From positions 386-34,018 of the forward strand of contig DIHE01000031.1 in NCBI GenBank assembly GCA_002420005.1: 33,633 bases of DNA, given 5' to 3'. Positions 9,912 through 19,900 of this stretch are shown here, piece after piece; within the stretch, counting starts at the first letter, position 1; each line of letters opens with the position of its first letter. This stretch comes from Holophagales bacterium UBA5704. Lineage in GTDB: Bacteria > Acidobacteriota > Thermoanaerobaculia > Multivoradales > UBA5704. The notes under the pieces are model-generated. The model was not told the origin of the DNA. It did not search any database and saw only the letters and a program-made list of their open reading frames with translations. A program made the position numbers and the translations under genes.

Positions 9912-12604
9912 GACGCCCGCTCCCGCTCGGTCAACCGGCCGCGGTCCATGGTGAGCCGCCGCCACACCGAGCTCCCCCACATCCCGGAGCGCACGTCGCG
10001 CTCGGCTGCGAGCAGGGCTGCGTAGCGCGATCCGGGGCGTGCCGCGAGCTCTGCCGGCACGCCGTCCTCCACCACCCGGCCGTGCTCGATCACCAGCACG
10101 CGCTCGAAGTCGAGCGTCTCGCCGACGTCGTGGGTGACGCAGAGAAAGGTGACCCCGCGCAGAAGCTCGCGGCAACGGGCGAGCAGCTCGCGCCGCTGTC
10201 CGCGGTCGAGGCCGCGGAACGGCTCGTCGAAGAGGGCCAGGCCGACCCCGGGGCGGACCAGGGCGCGGGCGAGGCGCACCCGCTGGCCTTCGCCGCCGGA
10301 CACGAGGCCTCCGCTCTCCCCCAGCGGCGTCTGCAAGCCCTGCGGCAGCTTGCGCAGCACGCCGACGAGGTCCGCCTGGCGGATCGCCTGATCGATCGGC
10401 AGTGCCAGGTGGTCCTCGGCGCCATAGCGCAGGTTGTCGAGGAGCGACCGGTTCCAGAGCTGCACCGCGGGGTCCACCCAGGCGGTCTCCCGGCGCAGTG
10501 TCTGGAAGCGGTCGCCGGTGAGCGGCTCGCCGTCCACCAGCACCCGGCCCTCCGCCGGCCGGTGCCATCCGAGGAGGGTGCCGAGCAAGGTCGATTTCCC
10601 CGCTCCGGACGGTCCCACCACGGCCACCTGGCTGCCGGCGGCGATCGTGAGGTCGATCCCTTCGAGAATCGTGTGCCCGGCGGCCCGCACGGTGACGCCC
10701 TGCCAGGCGAGGGACCTCACCCCCCGGCCCCCTCTCCCATCGCTCTCCCCCCGCCCGGGAGAGGGGGAGCCCCCTCCCGACAAACTCTCCTCCACGGCGC
10801 CCAAAGGCTCCATCAGCCGCAGGGCGGTATTGCGAAAGCCGGGGATCTGGTGGGCGATCGAGAGAATCAGCATGTGCCCCAGCGTCAGGACCTTGAGCGC
10901 CCAGTAGACGAGCAGCAGCGCTCCGCCGCCCAGGCCGTGGCGGGAGAGGTGATCGACGAGAATCCAGATCACCAGGGGCACCATCACGAGCTGCACCAAG
11001 GTGTCGGTCACCGCTTCGAACCCGCGCTGGCTCAGGTAGGCGCGGGACCATTCCACCAGCAGGCTCTCGTGCTGGCGGCGCACCGCCCGCTGCGCGCCAT
11101 GGGTACGGATGGGAAACAGGCCGAGCAGGGCGTCGAGATAGAACCGGGAGAGGGCGCCCGCGTGGCTGCGCGTGCGCAGGTCCTGCTCCATCACCCGCGG
11201 CAGCAGCAAGAGCGGAGCGCCGACCGTCAGCACCCCTGCAAGGAGCACCAGCGGCGCGCTGCCCGGATCGAGCCAGAGGATCCCGGCGAGGGTGCACGCC
11301 AGCTCGCTCACCGTGCGCACGCCCCACTCCCCCAGATCGGGCACCTGGCGCAGGCGGTGGACGTTGTGGCTGCGATCCGCCATGTCGGAGGTGAGCCGGC
11401 TCTGAAAATAGCGGTCGCCGAGGAGCGGGATCTTGCGCAGGAAGGCCATGCGCAGGCGGGTTTCGAGATGGCGCCCGAGGCGCAGCGCACCGCGCAGGAT
11501 CGGCAGGTCGAGCCACAGAAAGAGGGCGACGACGGCCATCAGAAGGCCGATCGCGCCGACCCGTTGCCGGCCGAGGTCGAGCAGGCGCCCGAGGTCGAAG
11601 AAGGAGCGGAACAAAAGGTTTTCCACCAGCACGCCGAGCCCGGCCACCAGGAGCGCCGCGGCGATGGCTCCGGGCGCCCATGCGCCTCCTGCGAAGAGCA
11701 TCCGCAGCAGCTCCCGGCCGGGCCGGGCCGGCGGCTCGGCGAGCGCCGCGGCCAGCTCGGGGGAGAGCGGCTCCGCGGCCCCGGCCTGCTCTTCCCGGGG
11801 GCCGCGGAAGCGCACCAGCACCGCACCGCGGAAGAGCACATGGGCCTCCTCGCCGGGCATCGGCCGCACCGACCACCACGCCGCGGGGATCACCGCTTCC
11901 TCCTGCGCCGGGTCTTCCCGGCAGCGGGCGAGCAGCGAGCGCAGAAGCCGGCCGGCCTCACGTCCGCGGGCGATGGCTCCCGCGGCGACGAGGGAGCGGG
12001 TCATCCGGGTTCCGGCGTCCAGCGCGGCGAGCGGCCTCCATCCGGGGTCGGCCGCGGCGGTGGCGAGCAGCTCGCCGCAGGCGCCGCGCGCGAGCCCCAG
12101 CTCGGCGAGCCGGGCGCGCAGCGGATCCTGAAAGTCCTCCGTCCCCGCCCACTCCCGCCAGCCGGCGGCGGGCACCGGCATGCGGTGGACGAACACCTCG
12201 TCGAGGAAGGCGCGCACCCCCGGCCAGCGCCGGCCGGTCGCCGGGTCCATGACCTGCAGGACCCCGCCGTGCCGCCGCCAGGCGACGACGAAGTGGGTCA
12301 GGCCGTTGGGATGGCGCACGACCACCAGGGCCGGCAGGCAGCGCGCCTCGGCCACCAGCAGATGATCGAGCGGCTCCATCACCTGCTCGGCGTCCAGCCC
12401 GAGGCGCCGCGCCACCTCTTCCAGGGTATCGATCGAGGTCCCGTCGAGATCCGTCTGGCAGGCCTCGCGCAGCCGGCCATAGCTGACCGGAATGCCGAAC
12501 CCTTCGAACAGCGCCTTGAGCGCCGCCGGCCCGCAATCCATCGCCGAGGTCTGCACGACCTCGGGAACCAGGAGGCGCCGGGATACAGAGCGGGGAGGGC
12601 TCAC
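9908..12604 (-). CDS. Peptidase-containing ABC exporter (C39 family)
   Basis: An 898-residue exporter that should cut a leader peptide from its substrate and pump it out. The N-terminal C39 cysteine peptidase looks intact: Q18, C24 in SAMDCGPAALK, H104 in LTHFVV and D120 in QVMDPATG. Residues 140-300 are an extra segment not typical of roughly 720-residue family members. Transmembrane segments run from about 305 to 585. The ATPase domain has Walker A GPSGAGKST (664-672), signature VSGGEGQ (768-774), Walker B LALFDEP (789-795) and switch H825. The linker at about 608-630 (GGGSPSPGRGESDGRGGRG) is encoded by a palindromic repeat. The start is GTG overlapping the HlyD stop as GTGA. No leader-bearing substrate gene is seen nearby. 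Confidence 0.92.
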   Translation of the reverse strand: MSPPRSVSRRLLVPEVVQTSAMDCGPAALKALFEGFGIPVSYGRLREACQTDLDGTSIDTLEEVARRLGLDAEQVMEPLDHLLVAEARCLPALVVVRHPNGLTHFVVAWRRHGGVLQVMDPATGRRWPGVRAFLDEVFVHRMPVPAAGWREWAGTEDFQDPLRARLAELGLARGACGELLATAAADPGWRPLAALDAGTRMTRSLVAAGAIARGREAGRLLRSLLARCREDPAQEEAVIPAAWWSVRPMPGEEAHVLFRGAVLVRFRGPREEQAGAAEPLSPELAAALAEPPARPGRELLRMLFAGGAWAPGAIAAALLVAGLGVLVENLLFRSFFDLGRLLDLGRQRVGAIGLLMAVVALFLWLDLPILRGALRLGRHLETRLRMAFLRKIPLLGDRYFQSRLTSDMADRSHNVHRLRQVPDLGEWGVRTVSELACTLAGILWLDPGSAPLVLLAGVLTVGAPLLLLPRVMEQDLRTRSHAGALSRFYLDALLGLFPIRTHGAQRAVRRQHESLLVEWSRAYLSQRGFEAVTDTLVQLVMVPLVIWILVDHLSRHGLGGGALLLVYWALKVLTLGHMLILSIAHQIPGFRNTALRLMEPLGAVEESLSGGGSPSPGRGESDGRGGRGVRSLAWQGVTVRAAGHTILEGIDLTIAAGSQVAVVGPSGAGKSTLLGTLLGWHRPAEGRVLVDGEPLTGDRFQTLRRETAWVDPAVQLWNRSLLDNLRYGAEDHLALPIDQAIRQADLVGVLRKLPQGLQTPLGESGGLVSGGEGQRVRLARALVRPGVGLALFDEPFRGLDRGQRRELLARCRELLRGVTFLCVTHDVGETLDFERVLVIEHGRVVEDGVPAELAARPGSRYAALLAAERDVRSGMWGSSVWRRLTMDRGRLTERERAS
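10728..10767. repeat. Palindromic C/G-tract repeat inside the C39 exporter gene
   Basis: An 11-base perfect inverted repeat (CCCCCTCTCCC at 10728-10738, GGGAGAGGGGG at 10757-10767) with an 18-base spacer, inside a longer C-rich tract from about 10715 to 10785. It encodes the Gly/Ser/Arg-rich linker between the membrane part and the ATPase domain. The composition and layout resemble dispersed intergenic palindromes of GC-rich bacteria. Here the element is read in frame. Copy number elsewhere in the genome is unknown. Confidence 0.7.
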
Positions 12605-13791
12605 GGTGGTCCGGACGCAGCAGCGGGCTCGGCCGGCACCGGCCGCTCGAAGACCTTGCCGACGGTGCGCAGAACGAGGACGGCCGGGCTCACCTTCTCC
12701 ACCTCGACCTCGACCGTGCCGGGCAAGCCGTGTTGCAACGGCAGGCGCGAGCCCGGCCGCGGACGCAGAGTCAACTCGACCCGGATGCGGCCGTCGCGCG
12801 GCTCGCTGCCGAGCCCGCCGACGATGGCCGGCAGCTCGCCGTACTGCGCGGCGGGAAAGCTCTGCAAGACGACGCGCGCCGGCTGGCCGGGCGCGATGCG
12901 GCCGAGCGCCGCGGCGGGTTGAAATTCGGCGAGGGCTTTGATCTCGCCCTGCGGCACCACCAGGGCGACCGGCTCGCCCGCCGCAACGACCGAGCCGACG
13001 CGCAACGGCGCGATCTGGCCGATCCGGCCGGCGACGGGGGCACGCAGCGAGCGCAGCTCGAGGTCGCGCTCCAGGCGGCGGATGGCCGCCGCGGCCCCGT
13101 CCGCCTCACCGGCCAGCAGGGCCAGCTCGCGCGCCAGCTCGTCCAGATCCCCCCGTTTGCCGCTGGCGGCGCCTTTCTCTTCGAACGCGAGGCGGCCCAG
13201 CGTCTGGCGCAGCGACGCCACGGCCTCCCGCCGCTGCTCGGCCGCCGAGCGGGCGCGTTCCGCCTCGGCCGGAGGGATCAACCCGCTCGCGAGGAGGCGC
13301 GCCTGGCGCTCCGCCTCCTGATCGGCCAGGCGGGCGGCCGCCTCGGCCTCGCGGAGCTTCGAGCGGGTCTCCTCGACCGCGGCCCGGGCGGCGCCCCGGC
13401 GCTCGGACAGCTCGCGCTCCCCGGTGGCCATCTGCCGGCGCAGCGCGACGGCCTGCCGTTCGACACCGGTGAAGCGGGCCCGTTCTTCTTCCAGGCGGGC
13501 GCGCTGCTCCTCCCCTTCGAGGACTGCGAGCACCTCGCCCTGCCGCACCTCCTGCCCGAGCGCCACGCGCAACGACGCGAGGCGGCCAGCGACAGGAGCC
13601 GCCACCGCGTGCGCTTCGCGCTCCACCGCGAGCCACGCCCGGTCGGATGTCTCGTAGACCGTCACCCGCGCCGCGGTGAACCAGACACCCCAGACGATGA
13701 GGAGCAGGAGGGCGGGGATCAGACCCGCTCCCCACCGGCGGTAGCCGTCGGCCTCCAGGGAGCGCAGGGTGCGGGAAAAGGGGCTCGGCAT
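12601..13791 (-). CDS. HlyD-family membrane fusion (periplasmic adaptor) protein
   Basis: A 396-residue adaptor that would link the ABC exporter to the outer membrane. There is a single N-terminal transmembrane segment (GLIPALLLLIVWGVWF). A biotinyl-lipoyl half motif (VAAPVAGRLASLRVALGQEV) is followed by a long Ala/Glu/Arg-rich coiled coil (about residues 95-240), the second lipoyl half (LRAPVAGRIGQIAPLRVG) and a beta-barrel segment. It is the first gene of the export operon. AGGT lies near the ATG, and the gene overlaps the C39 exporter start. No TolC-like outer membrane protein is encoded in the window, so that part must come from elsewhere. Confidence 0.93.
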   Translation of the reverse strand: MPSPFSRTLRSLEADGYRRWGAGLIPALLLLIVWGVWFTAARVTVYETSDRAWLAVEREAHAVAAPVAGRLASLRVALGQEVRQGEVLAVLEGEEQRARLEEERARFTGVERQAVALRRQMATGERELSERRGAARAAVEETRSKLREAEAAARLADQEAERQARLLASGLIPPAEAERARSAAEQRREAVASLRQTLGRLAFEEKGAASGKRGDLDELARELALLAGEADGAAAAIRRLERDLELRSLRAPVAGRIGQIAPLRVGSVVAAGEPVALVVPQGEIKALAEFQPAAALGRIAPGQPARVVLQSFPAAQYGELPAIVGGLGSEPRDGRIRVELTLRPRPGSRLPLQHGLPGTVEVEVEKVSPAVLVLRTVGKVFERPVPAEPAAASGPP

Positions 13792-13938
13792 AGGACCTTT
13801 GACGGCGGAGTCAGCCTAACATACGGTTCCGGCGCGCCTGCCGTCGGAGGTCTGCGGTGTTGCGCATCCGGCTGCACGCGGCGCGGGAACAAGGGCTCTG
13901 ACGCCCTCCGATGTCGTAGTATCGGGAGGTGCCCGAGC
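13792..13938. promoter_or_regulatory. Divergent promoter region between export operon and regulator
   Basis: This 147-base gap separates the minus-strand HlyD/ABC operon from the plus-strand regulator. On the minus strand TAGGCT (13818-13813) could be a -10 element about 21 bases before the HlyD start. On the plus strand TAGTAT (13917-13922) lies close before a GGGAGGT ribosome site. Neither has an obvious -35 partner. No small open frame with a leader-peptide look was found here. Confidence 0.4.
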
Positions 13939-16900
13939 ATGCAGGATGTCCTCTCAGTGGGAGCTAGATTGCCGACGGAACGATTCCTCTACGAGTTCGA
14001 AGGGTTCGTCCTCGACCCGGTGCGTCGGCTGCTGACGCAGCAGGGGACGGTGGTGCCGCTCCCTCCGAAGGCGTTGGCGACGCTGGCCGTCCTGGTGGAG
14101 CGGCGCGGGCAGGTCGTGGAGAAGGAGGAGCTCTTTCAACTCATCTGGCCGGACACGTTCATCACCGAGGCGACCCTCACCCAGAATGTCTTCCGGCTGC
14201 GCAAGGCTCTCGGCGAGGAAGCCGGCGAGCACCGGTTCATCGTCACCGTTCCAGGACGCGGCTACTGCTTCGTCGCCGAGGTCCGGCGCGTCGAGGCGGC
14301 CCAGCCGTCCTCGTCCGACGAGCCGCCGGCCGAAGAGCCTCCCCTTCCCGAAGAGAGCCTCGACGATCCGACGATCGCCCTCGATCCGGCCGGCTCCGCC
14401 CCTGCCGAACCTCCCCTCCCGGCGCCCCTCCCCACGCCCCTCCCCGCGGCGCCGACCGGCAAGCTCCGGCGCCGGCTCCTCCGGACGGCCGCGGTGCTCG
14501 CCCTGGCGGGTCTCGCCGGCTCCCTGGCCTTCACCTGGGTCCACCGTCCGGCCCCGAAGGCGCCGAAAGCGGACCTGGGGGCACGCCCGGCGCGCCGCTC
14601 GGTCGCCGTGCTCGGGTTCCGCAATCTCTCCCGCCGCCAGGAAACAGCCTGGTTGTCGACGGCCTTGTCGGAGATGTTCAGGAGCGAGCTCGCCGTCGGC
14701 GACCAGCTCCATACGATCACCGGTGAGAGCGTGACCCGGGCGAGGCGGGATCTCGAGCTCGCCGAGGTCGACAGCCTCTCCCCGGAGACCCTGGCCCGGC
14801 TGCGGCGCCTGCTGGGCTGCGACGTCATCCTGCTCGGCTCCTACCTCATCCTGAATGGAGACGAAGGACACCAGATCCGCGTCGATTTGCGCCTGCAGGA
14901 CACCGAGAACGGCGAGATGCTCACCGCCCTCACCGGGACCCGCACCGAGAAGGATCTGTTCAACCTCGTCTCGGAGCTCGGGCAGGATCTCCGGCTCCGC
15001 CTGGGCAGCCGGCGCACGGAAGGCAAGGAAGCGGTGTCCACCCGCGCCGCCTTCCCGGTGAGCCGGCTGGCGGCGCGCCGCTATGCAGAAGGTCTGCAGC
15101 GGCAACGCTCGCTGGACACTCTCGCCGCCGTCGAGCTGCTGCGCCAGGCCACCCAGGCCGAGCCCGAATTTCCCCTCGCCCATGCCGCCCTGGCCAGCGC
15201 CTGGGCGACCCTCGGGTATGACCGGAACGCCCGCGACGAGGCGGCCAAGGCCTTGGAGCTCGCGACCCATCTCTCCCGGGAGGAGCGCCTGCTGGTCGAA
15301 GCGCTCCATTTCGAGACCCGCAGCAACTGGGTCAAGGCGGCCGAGATCTACGAAAGCCTCTGGCGCTTCTTCCCCGACGATCCCGAGTACGGGCTTCGCC
15401 TCGCCCGGGCCAAGGTCAAGGCCGGCCGTGCGCAGGACGCCCTGCAAACCGTGGGGGGCCTGCGCAAGCTCGCACCGCCCGCGGCGGACGACCCGCGCAT
15501 CGACCTCGCGGAATCCGAAGCCGCCGCCGCTCTGTCCGACTACTCTCGTCAGGAGACGGCGGCCACCCGGGCTGCCGCAAAAGGCCGCGATCTCGGCGCC
15601 CGGCTGCTCACCGCCCAGGCGCTCCACCTCCAGGGGCAGGCGCTGCGCAGCCTCGGCCGGCAGGAGCAGGCGCTCGCCCGGTTCGAAGAGGCGGAGCGCA
15701 TCTTCCGGGCGGCCGGGGACCACGTGGGGGTCGGCAGTGCCCTGCACGACATGGGCAACCTGCTGCGCGACCGCGGCGACTTTGCGGGGGCCCGCGCGCG
15801 GTATGAGCAGGCGCTCGAGATCCACCGGCAGGCCGGCAACCAGGACGGCATCGTGCTCGCGCTCACCAACCTCGGGGGGCTCGAGCTGCAACGCGGGGAC
15901 TACCAGGCGGCACAACCCCTGCTGCTGCGCGTCGTCGACACCGCCCGGCAGGTCCATGATCCGGTCGGCGAGGCCCGGGGGCGCTCCAGCCTGGCCAGCA
16001 TTCTTCAGGAGCAAGGCCGGCTGGCCGAGGCCCGGCAATCGTTCTTGGCGGCGCTGGAGCTGTTCCGCGCCACCGGCAGCCTCCAAGGCGAGGCGGGAGT
16101 CCGCGCCAGCCTGTCGATGGTGCTGCTGGACCTGGGGTCGCTGCCCGCCGCCCGCCGGCAGGTCGAGCAGGCGCTCGCCCTCAGCCGCAAGATCGGCCAT
16201 TCCCGTATCCATGGGTATGCCTTGCGCCAGCTGGGGATGCTGCTGATCGAGGAGGGGCATCTGGTCGAGGCGCAGACGGCGTTTCGGGAGATGCAGCGAG
16301 TGGCCGAGCAGACCGGGCACAAGCAGCTCCTCGCCGACGCGATGGGCGGACAGAGCCAGATCCAGCGCCTCCAAGGCAACATCCAGCTCGCCCGGGAACA
16401 TGCCACCCGCGCCCTCGTTCTCTGGACCGAGGCCGTCGAGCTGCAACGGGTCGCCCGCGGCCACATCGCCCTGGCCCGCCTCGCCCTGGATGCCGGAGAT
16501 CCGGCGACGGCGGAAAAAGAAGCCCGCACCGCCCTGGACCGGTTCCGCGCATTTCGCCTGCCGGAGGGAGAGGCCCTCGCTCACGAGGCTCTCGCCACGA
16601 TCTTCCTGGCACGCCAGGATGCAACCTCTGCGGATCGCGAGATCCGCCTCGCCCAGGGGCTCACGAAGACCTCCCAGGACAGGCGCATCCGCCTCGCCAT
16701 CGCCATCACCGCCGGCCGCATCCGTGGTGCGATGGGGCAGCTCGGCGAGGCCCGGCGGATTCTGGCGCAGGCGCACAAAGAAGGCACCACCCTGGGGATG
16801 CCCTTCTCCGCGCTCGATGCCGAGCTCGCCCTCGCCGAGATCGATCGGCGACAGAACAGACCCGGCGCGAGCGCGAACCTCCAGGGCCTCCGCGACCAGG

Positions 16901-16968
16901 CCACCCGGCGAGGCTTCCTCCTGCTCGCCCGGCGGGCGGCCCCTGAAGCACCTACCAGTCCACGTTGA
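13939..16968 (+). CDS. Membrane-anchored winged-helix regulator with TolB-like and TPR domains
   Basis: A 1009-residue CadC-like one-piece regulator. Residues 17-113 are an OmpR/PhoB-type winged helix (FVLDPVRRLL, the recognition-helix region TLTQNVFRLRKALGE, and the wing VTVPGRGYCFVAEV). A Pro/Glu-rich linker (121-172) leads to one transmembrane segment (about 182-201). Residues 219-350 form a TolB/FlgO-like domain (SVAVLGFRNLS, LLGCDVILLGSYL). The rest is a long array of tetratricopeptide repeats, several of the form ALxRFEEAERIFRAxGD or GDFAGARARYEQALEIHRQAGN. DNA binding would be cytoplasmic and the TPR part periplasmic. The ATG has GGGAGGT eight bases upstream. It is divergent from the export operon, which is an inferred target. 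The 3' end overlaps the helicase stop by 17 bases (convergent). Confidence 0.92.
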   Translation: MQDVLSVGARLPTERFLYEFEGFVLDPVRRLLTQQGTVVPLPPKALATLAVLVERRGQVVEKEELFQLIWPDTFITEATLTQNVFRLRKALGEEAGEHRFIVTVPGRGYCFVAEVRRVEAAQPSSSDEPPAEEPPLPEESLDDPTIALDPAGSAPAEPPLPAPLPTPLPAAPTGKLRRRLLRTAAVLALAGLAGSLAFTWVHRPAPKAPKADLGARPARRSVAVLGFRNLSRRQETAWLSTALSEMFRSELAVGDQLHTITGESVTRARRDLELAEVDSLSPETLARLRRLLGCDVILLGSYLILNGDEGHQIRVDLRLQDTENGEMLTALTGTRTEKDLFNLVSELGQDLRLRLGSRRTEGKEAVSTRAAFPVSRLAARRYAEGLQRQRSLDTLAAVELLRQATQAEPEFPLAHAALASAWATLGYDRNARDEAAKALELATHLSREERLLVEALHFETRSNWVKAAEIYESLWRFFPDDPEYGLRLARAKVKAGRAQDALQTVGGLRKLAPPAADDPRIDLAESEAAAALSDYSRQETAATRAAAKGRDLGARLLTAQALHLQGQALRSLGRQEQALARFEEAERIFRAAGDHVGVGSALHDMGNLLRDRGDFAGARARYEQALEIHRQAGNQDGIVLALTNLGGLELQRGDYQAAQPLLLRVVDTARQVHDPVGEARGRSSLASILQEQGRLAEARQSFLAALELFRATGSLQGEAGVRASLSMVLLDLGSLPAARRQVEQALALSRKIGHSRIHGYALRQLGMLLIEEGHLVEAQTAFREMQRVAEQTGHKQLLADAMGGQSQIQRLQGNIQLAREHATRALVLWTEAVELQRVARGHIALARLALDAGDPATAEKEARTALDRFRAFRLPEGEALAHEALATIFLARQDATSADREIRLAQGLTKTSQDRRIRLAIAITAGRIRGAMGQLGEARRILAQAHKEGTTLGMPFSALDAELALAEIDRRQNRPGASANLQGLRDQATRRGFLLLARRAAPEAPTSPR

Positions 16969-19900
16969 TCCGGACGCGGGTGTCGCGGCGCCGGTCGCGG
17001 AAGGAGAGGTACCCCTCGCGCCGGCCGAACAGATAGAGATCGCGGAGGATCTCCACGTCCTTGCGGCAATAGGCCTCCACCAGGTCGAGCCGCCCCTCGC
17101 GGACCCATTCCAGGCTCTGCAGGCCATCCGCCGACTTGCCGGTGCCCAGCGTCTCCTGCGCGAGATGCCCCATGCCGATGCGCCGGCCGGTGCGCGCATA
17201 GACGTCCTCGAGCAGGTCCAGGGTCGGCACCAGGCGGGAGTAGTCCACGCCGGTATAACCGGCGAGCACCTTGTAGTCGAACCGCCGGATGTTGAAGCCG
17301 ATGACCAGCGTCGCGTTGCGCAGCGCCTCGCTCAGCCCCTGCACCTCGCTTTCCGGAAAGACCTCGAACCGGCCTTCCTCCAGGTGGCAGACGACCCCGA
17401 GAGCAACCCCCATCCGGTGCACCTTGCGCCACCCCCCCACCTCCGCCGCGGAGCGCAGGGTCTCGATGTCGAAGAGGACGGTGCGCGTGGCCGTCACGGC
17501 GATGAACGGCGCCCGCTCATAGCGCCGCGGCTCCGGACCCGGCTCGGACCAGGGCCCGGCGTCCTGGGCCGGAAAGTCGAGGTCGTCGGGGTCGGGAGAA
17601 GAAACCACCAAGGACTCCAAGGACGGCAAGGTCGCCAAGGACGAAGAACCAACCGACGTCTCGGGGGAAAGGGGGGCGTTGTCGTCCTTGAAGTCCTTGC
17701 CGTCCTTTGTTTTCTTACCCTCCTCGCCATGGCGACCCGGCGCCTTTTCCAGGCCGAGCCGGGGCGCCACGATCGGCGCCACGGGCTCCTCCAGTCCCAG
17801 GAGCAAACGCAGCGACCTCACGGCACCGGCCTTGTGCAGCGGGCGGTTGCCATTGCCGCACTTCGGCGACTGGATGCACGACGGGCAGCCGTCCGCGCAC
17901 GGACAGCTCTCCACCAGGGTGATCACCCGGCCCAGCAGGTCCGGCAGCTCCTCGAAACCGCGCGCGGCGATCCCCACCCCGCCGGGGTGGCCGTCGTAGA
18001 TGAACACGGCGCCACAGCCGATCTGTGGATGGAACGAGTAGGAGATGCCGCCGATGTCCATGCGGTCACAGAGAGCGAGCAGCGGAAAGAGGGAGATCGC
18101 CGCGTGCTCGGAGGCATGCAACGACCCCATGGTGTGCTCGCCGTGGCGGCGCAGGGTGTCCTCCACCGCCTTCGGGGCCACCCACCACAGGCCGACCGTC
18201 TCGAAATGCACCGGCGGCAGGTCGAGCGGATGCTGGTCGATCGCCTCCTGGCCGAAGATCCGCTTGCGCTCGTAGCCGATCACCCGCTCGGTGACCTTGA
18301 CCCGGCCGAGGCAGGCATGGAGCGGCCCGTCCGTCCGCTCCTTGAGGACCTCCAGGATCTCGGTCTCCTTCTCGCTGAGCGGGCTGGTGAAATAGTCCAC
18401 GTCGACCACCCCGGCCCGCGCTTGCCGCTCGTCGCGGTCCAGCTCCTCGATCCGGTATTGCCGGCCGCCGTGGAGGTAGATGGCGCCGGGGTGGCACTCA
18501 TGCAGGACGCGCACGCCGTCGATCGTGCCGATCATCCGGCCGCCGTCGAGGATGGTGTACTGCGCGCCGGTGCCGCGCAGGGTGACCCCGCGCTGCGGCC
18601 GGCGGCGCAGCGAGCACAGCTCGGAACCGTCCTCCGCCTCCAGCAGATGCCCCTCCTCCACCAGGGCCGCCGCCCGCCCCTGATGCCGCTCCAGATACGT
18701 GCGGTCGTCCCGGCGGTGCAGCGGCAACTCGGCCGCGGCGCAGATCAGGTGCGCGCGCGAGACCGGATCGTTCTCCGGGTCCACGATCAACCGCTCGCAC
18801 GGGCGCTCCAGGAATTGCTCGGGATGGTCCAGGAAGAACTGGTCGAGCGCGTCCGGCAGCGCCACCAGCGCCGTGATCGACTCGCGGCCGGAGCGCCCCA
18901 CCCGGCCGGAGCGCTGCCAGGTGGCCATCATGCTGCCGGGGTACCCGACCAGAATGCAGGCGTCGAGGCCGCCGACGTCGATCCCCATCTCCAGCGCCGA
19001 GGTGGAGATGACGCCGTCGAGGGAGCCGTCGAACAGCGACTTTTCGATCCGCCGCCGCTCTTCCGGGAGGAAGCCGGAGCGATAGCTCGCGACGCGCGGC
19101 GCGAGGCCCGGCTCCTCGCGGCGCAGCCAGGAGTACAGCAGCTCGGTGATCCGCCGCGCCTTGGTGAAGACGATCGTCTTCAAGCCGGCTTTGACGAAGC
19201 GCACGAAGAGCTGGAGCGCCGCGGTGTACGGGCTCGCCACCGGACGGAAGAGCAGGAAGTGCCGGCCTTCGCGCGGCGCTCCCGAGGTGCCGATCCAGTG
19301 GAAGCGCTTGCCGGTCAGCGTCTCGGCGAACTCCGCCGCGTTGGCCGCCGTGGCCGACGAGGCGATCACCACCGGATCGCCGCCCACCGCCCGGCTGAGC
19401 CGCAACAGGCGCTGCAGCACGTGGTGGAAATGGCTGCCGAAGATGCCGCGGTAAGTGTGCAGCTCGTCGAGCACGATCCAGCGCAGATCGGCGAGGAACG
19501 GTCCCCAGGTGGTCCAGCTCCCGAGGATGCCCATGTGCAGCATGTCCGGATTGGACACGATGACGCGCGGAAACTGCTTGCGGATCAACGCTCTCTGGGC
19601 CGCGGGCGTGTCGCCGTCGTAGATCTCGCAACCGGCCACGTCCGGAGCGAGGCCCGCCTCCGCGGCGAGCTGGGCGAGCTTGCCGCGCTGGTCCTGGCCG
19701 AGCGCCTTGAGCGGAAACAGGAACAGACCATGCCCCGCGCCGCCGCGCGCCGCCTCCTCCAGCACGGGGAGCTGGAAGACCAGCGACTTGCCCGACGCCG
19801 TGGGCGTGGTGATCAGCACGTTCTCGCCGCGGCGCACCGCCGCGATCCCTTCCGCCTGGTGCGACCAGAGCCGCGGCACGCCGCCGCGCGCCACCGCCTG

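Noticed and set aside
13800..13938. Possible leader peptide (export substrate) gene in the gap upstream of HlyD
   Set aside because: No open frame here has a ribosome site and a GG/GA-type leader. The gap reads better as a promoter region.
14386..14455. C/G-rich tract as a regulatory repeat
   Set aside because: It encodes the Pro/Leu-rich linker before the transmembrane segment of the regulator. Simple codon repetition explains it.
13954..17199. Long open frame on the minus strand across the regulator gene
   Set aside because: It is antisense to a well-supported winged-helix/TPR gene. The translation has no domain logic, and long antisense frames are expected at this GC content.
17601..17716. 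CRISPR-like array because of the iterated CAAGGAC units
   Set aside because: The units are too short, there are no uniform spacers, the arms are inverted, and the segment is translated within a gene.
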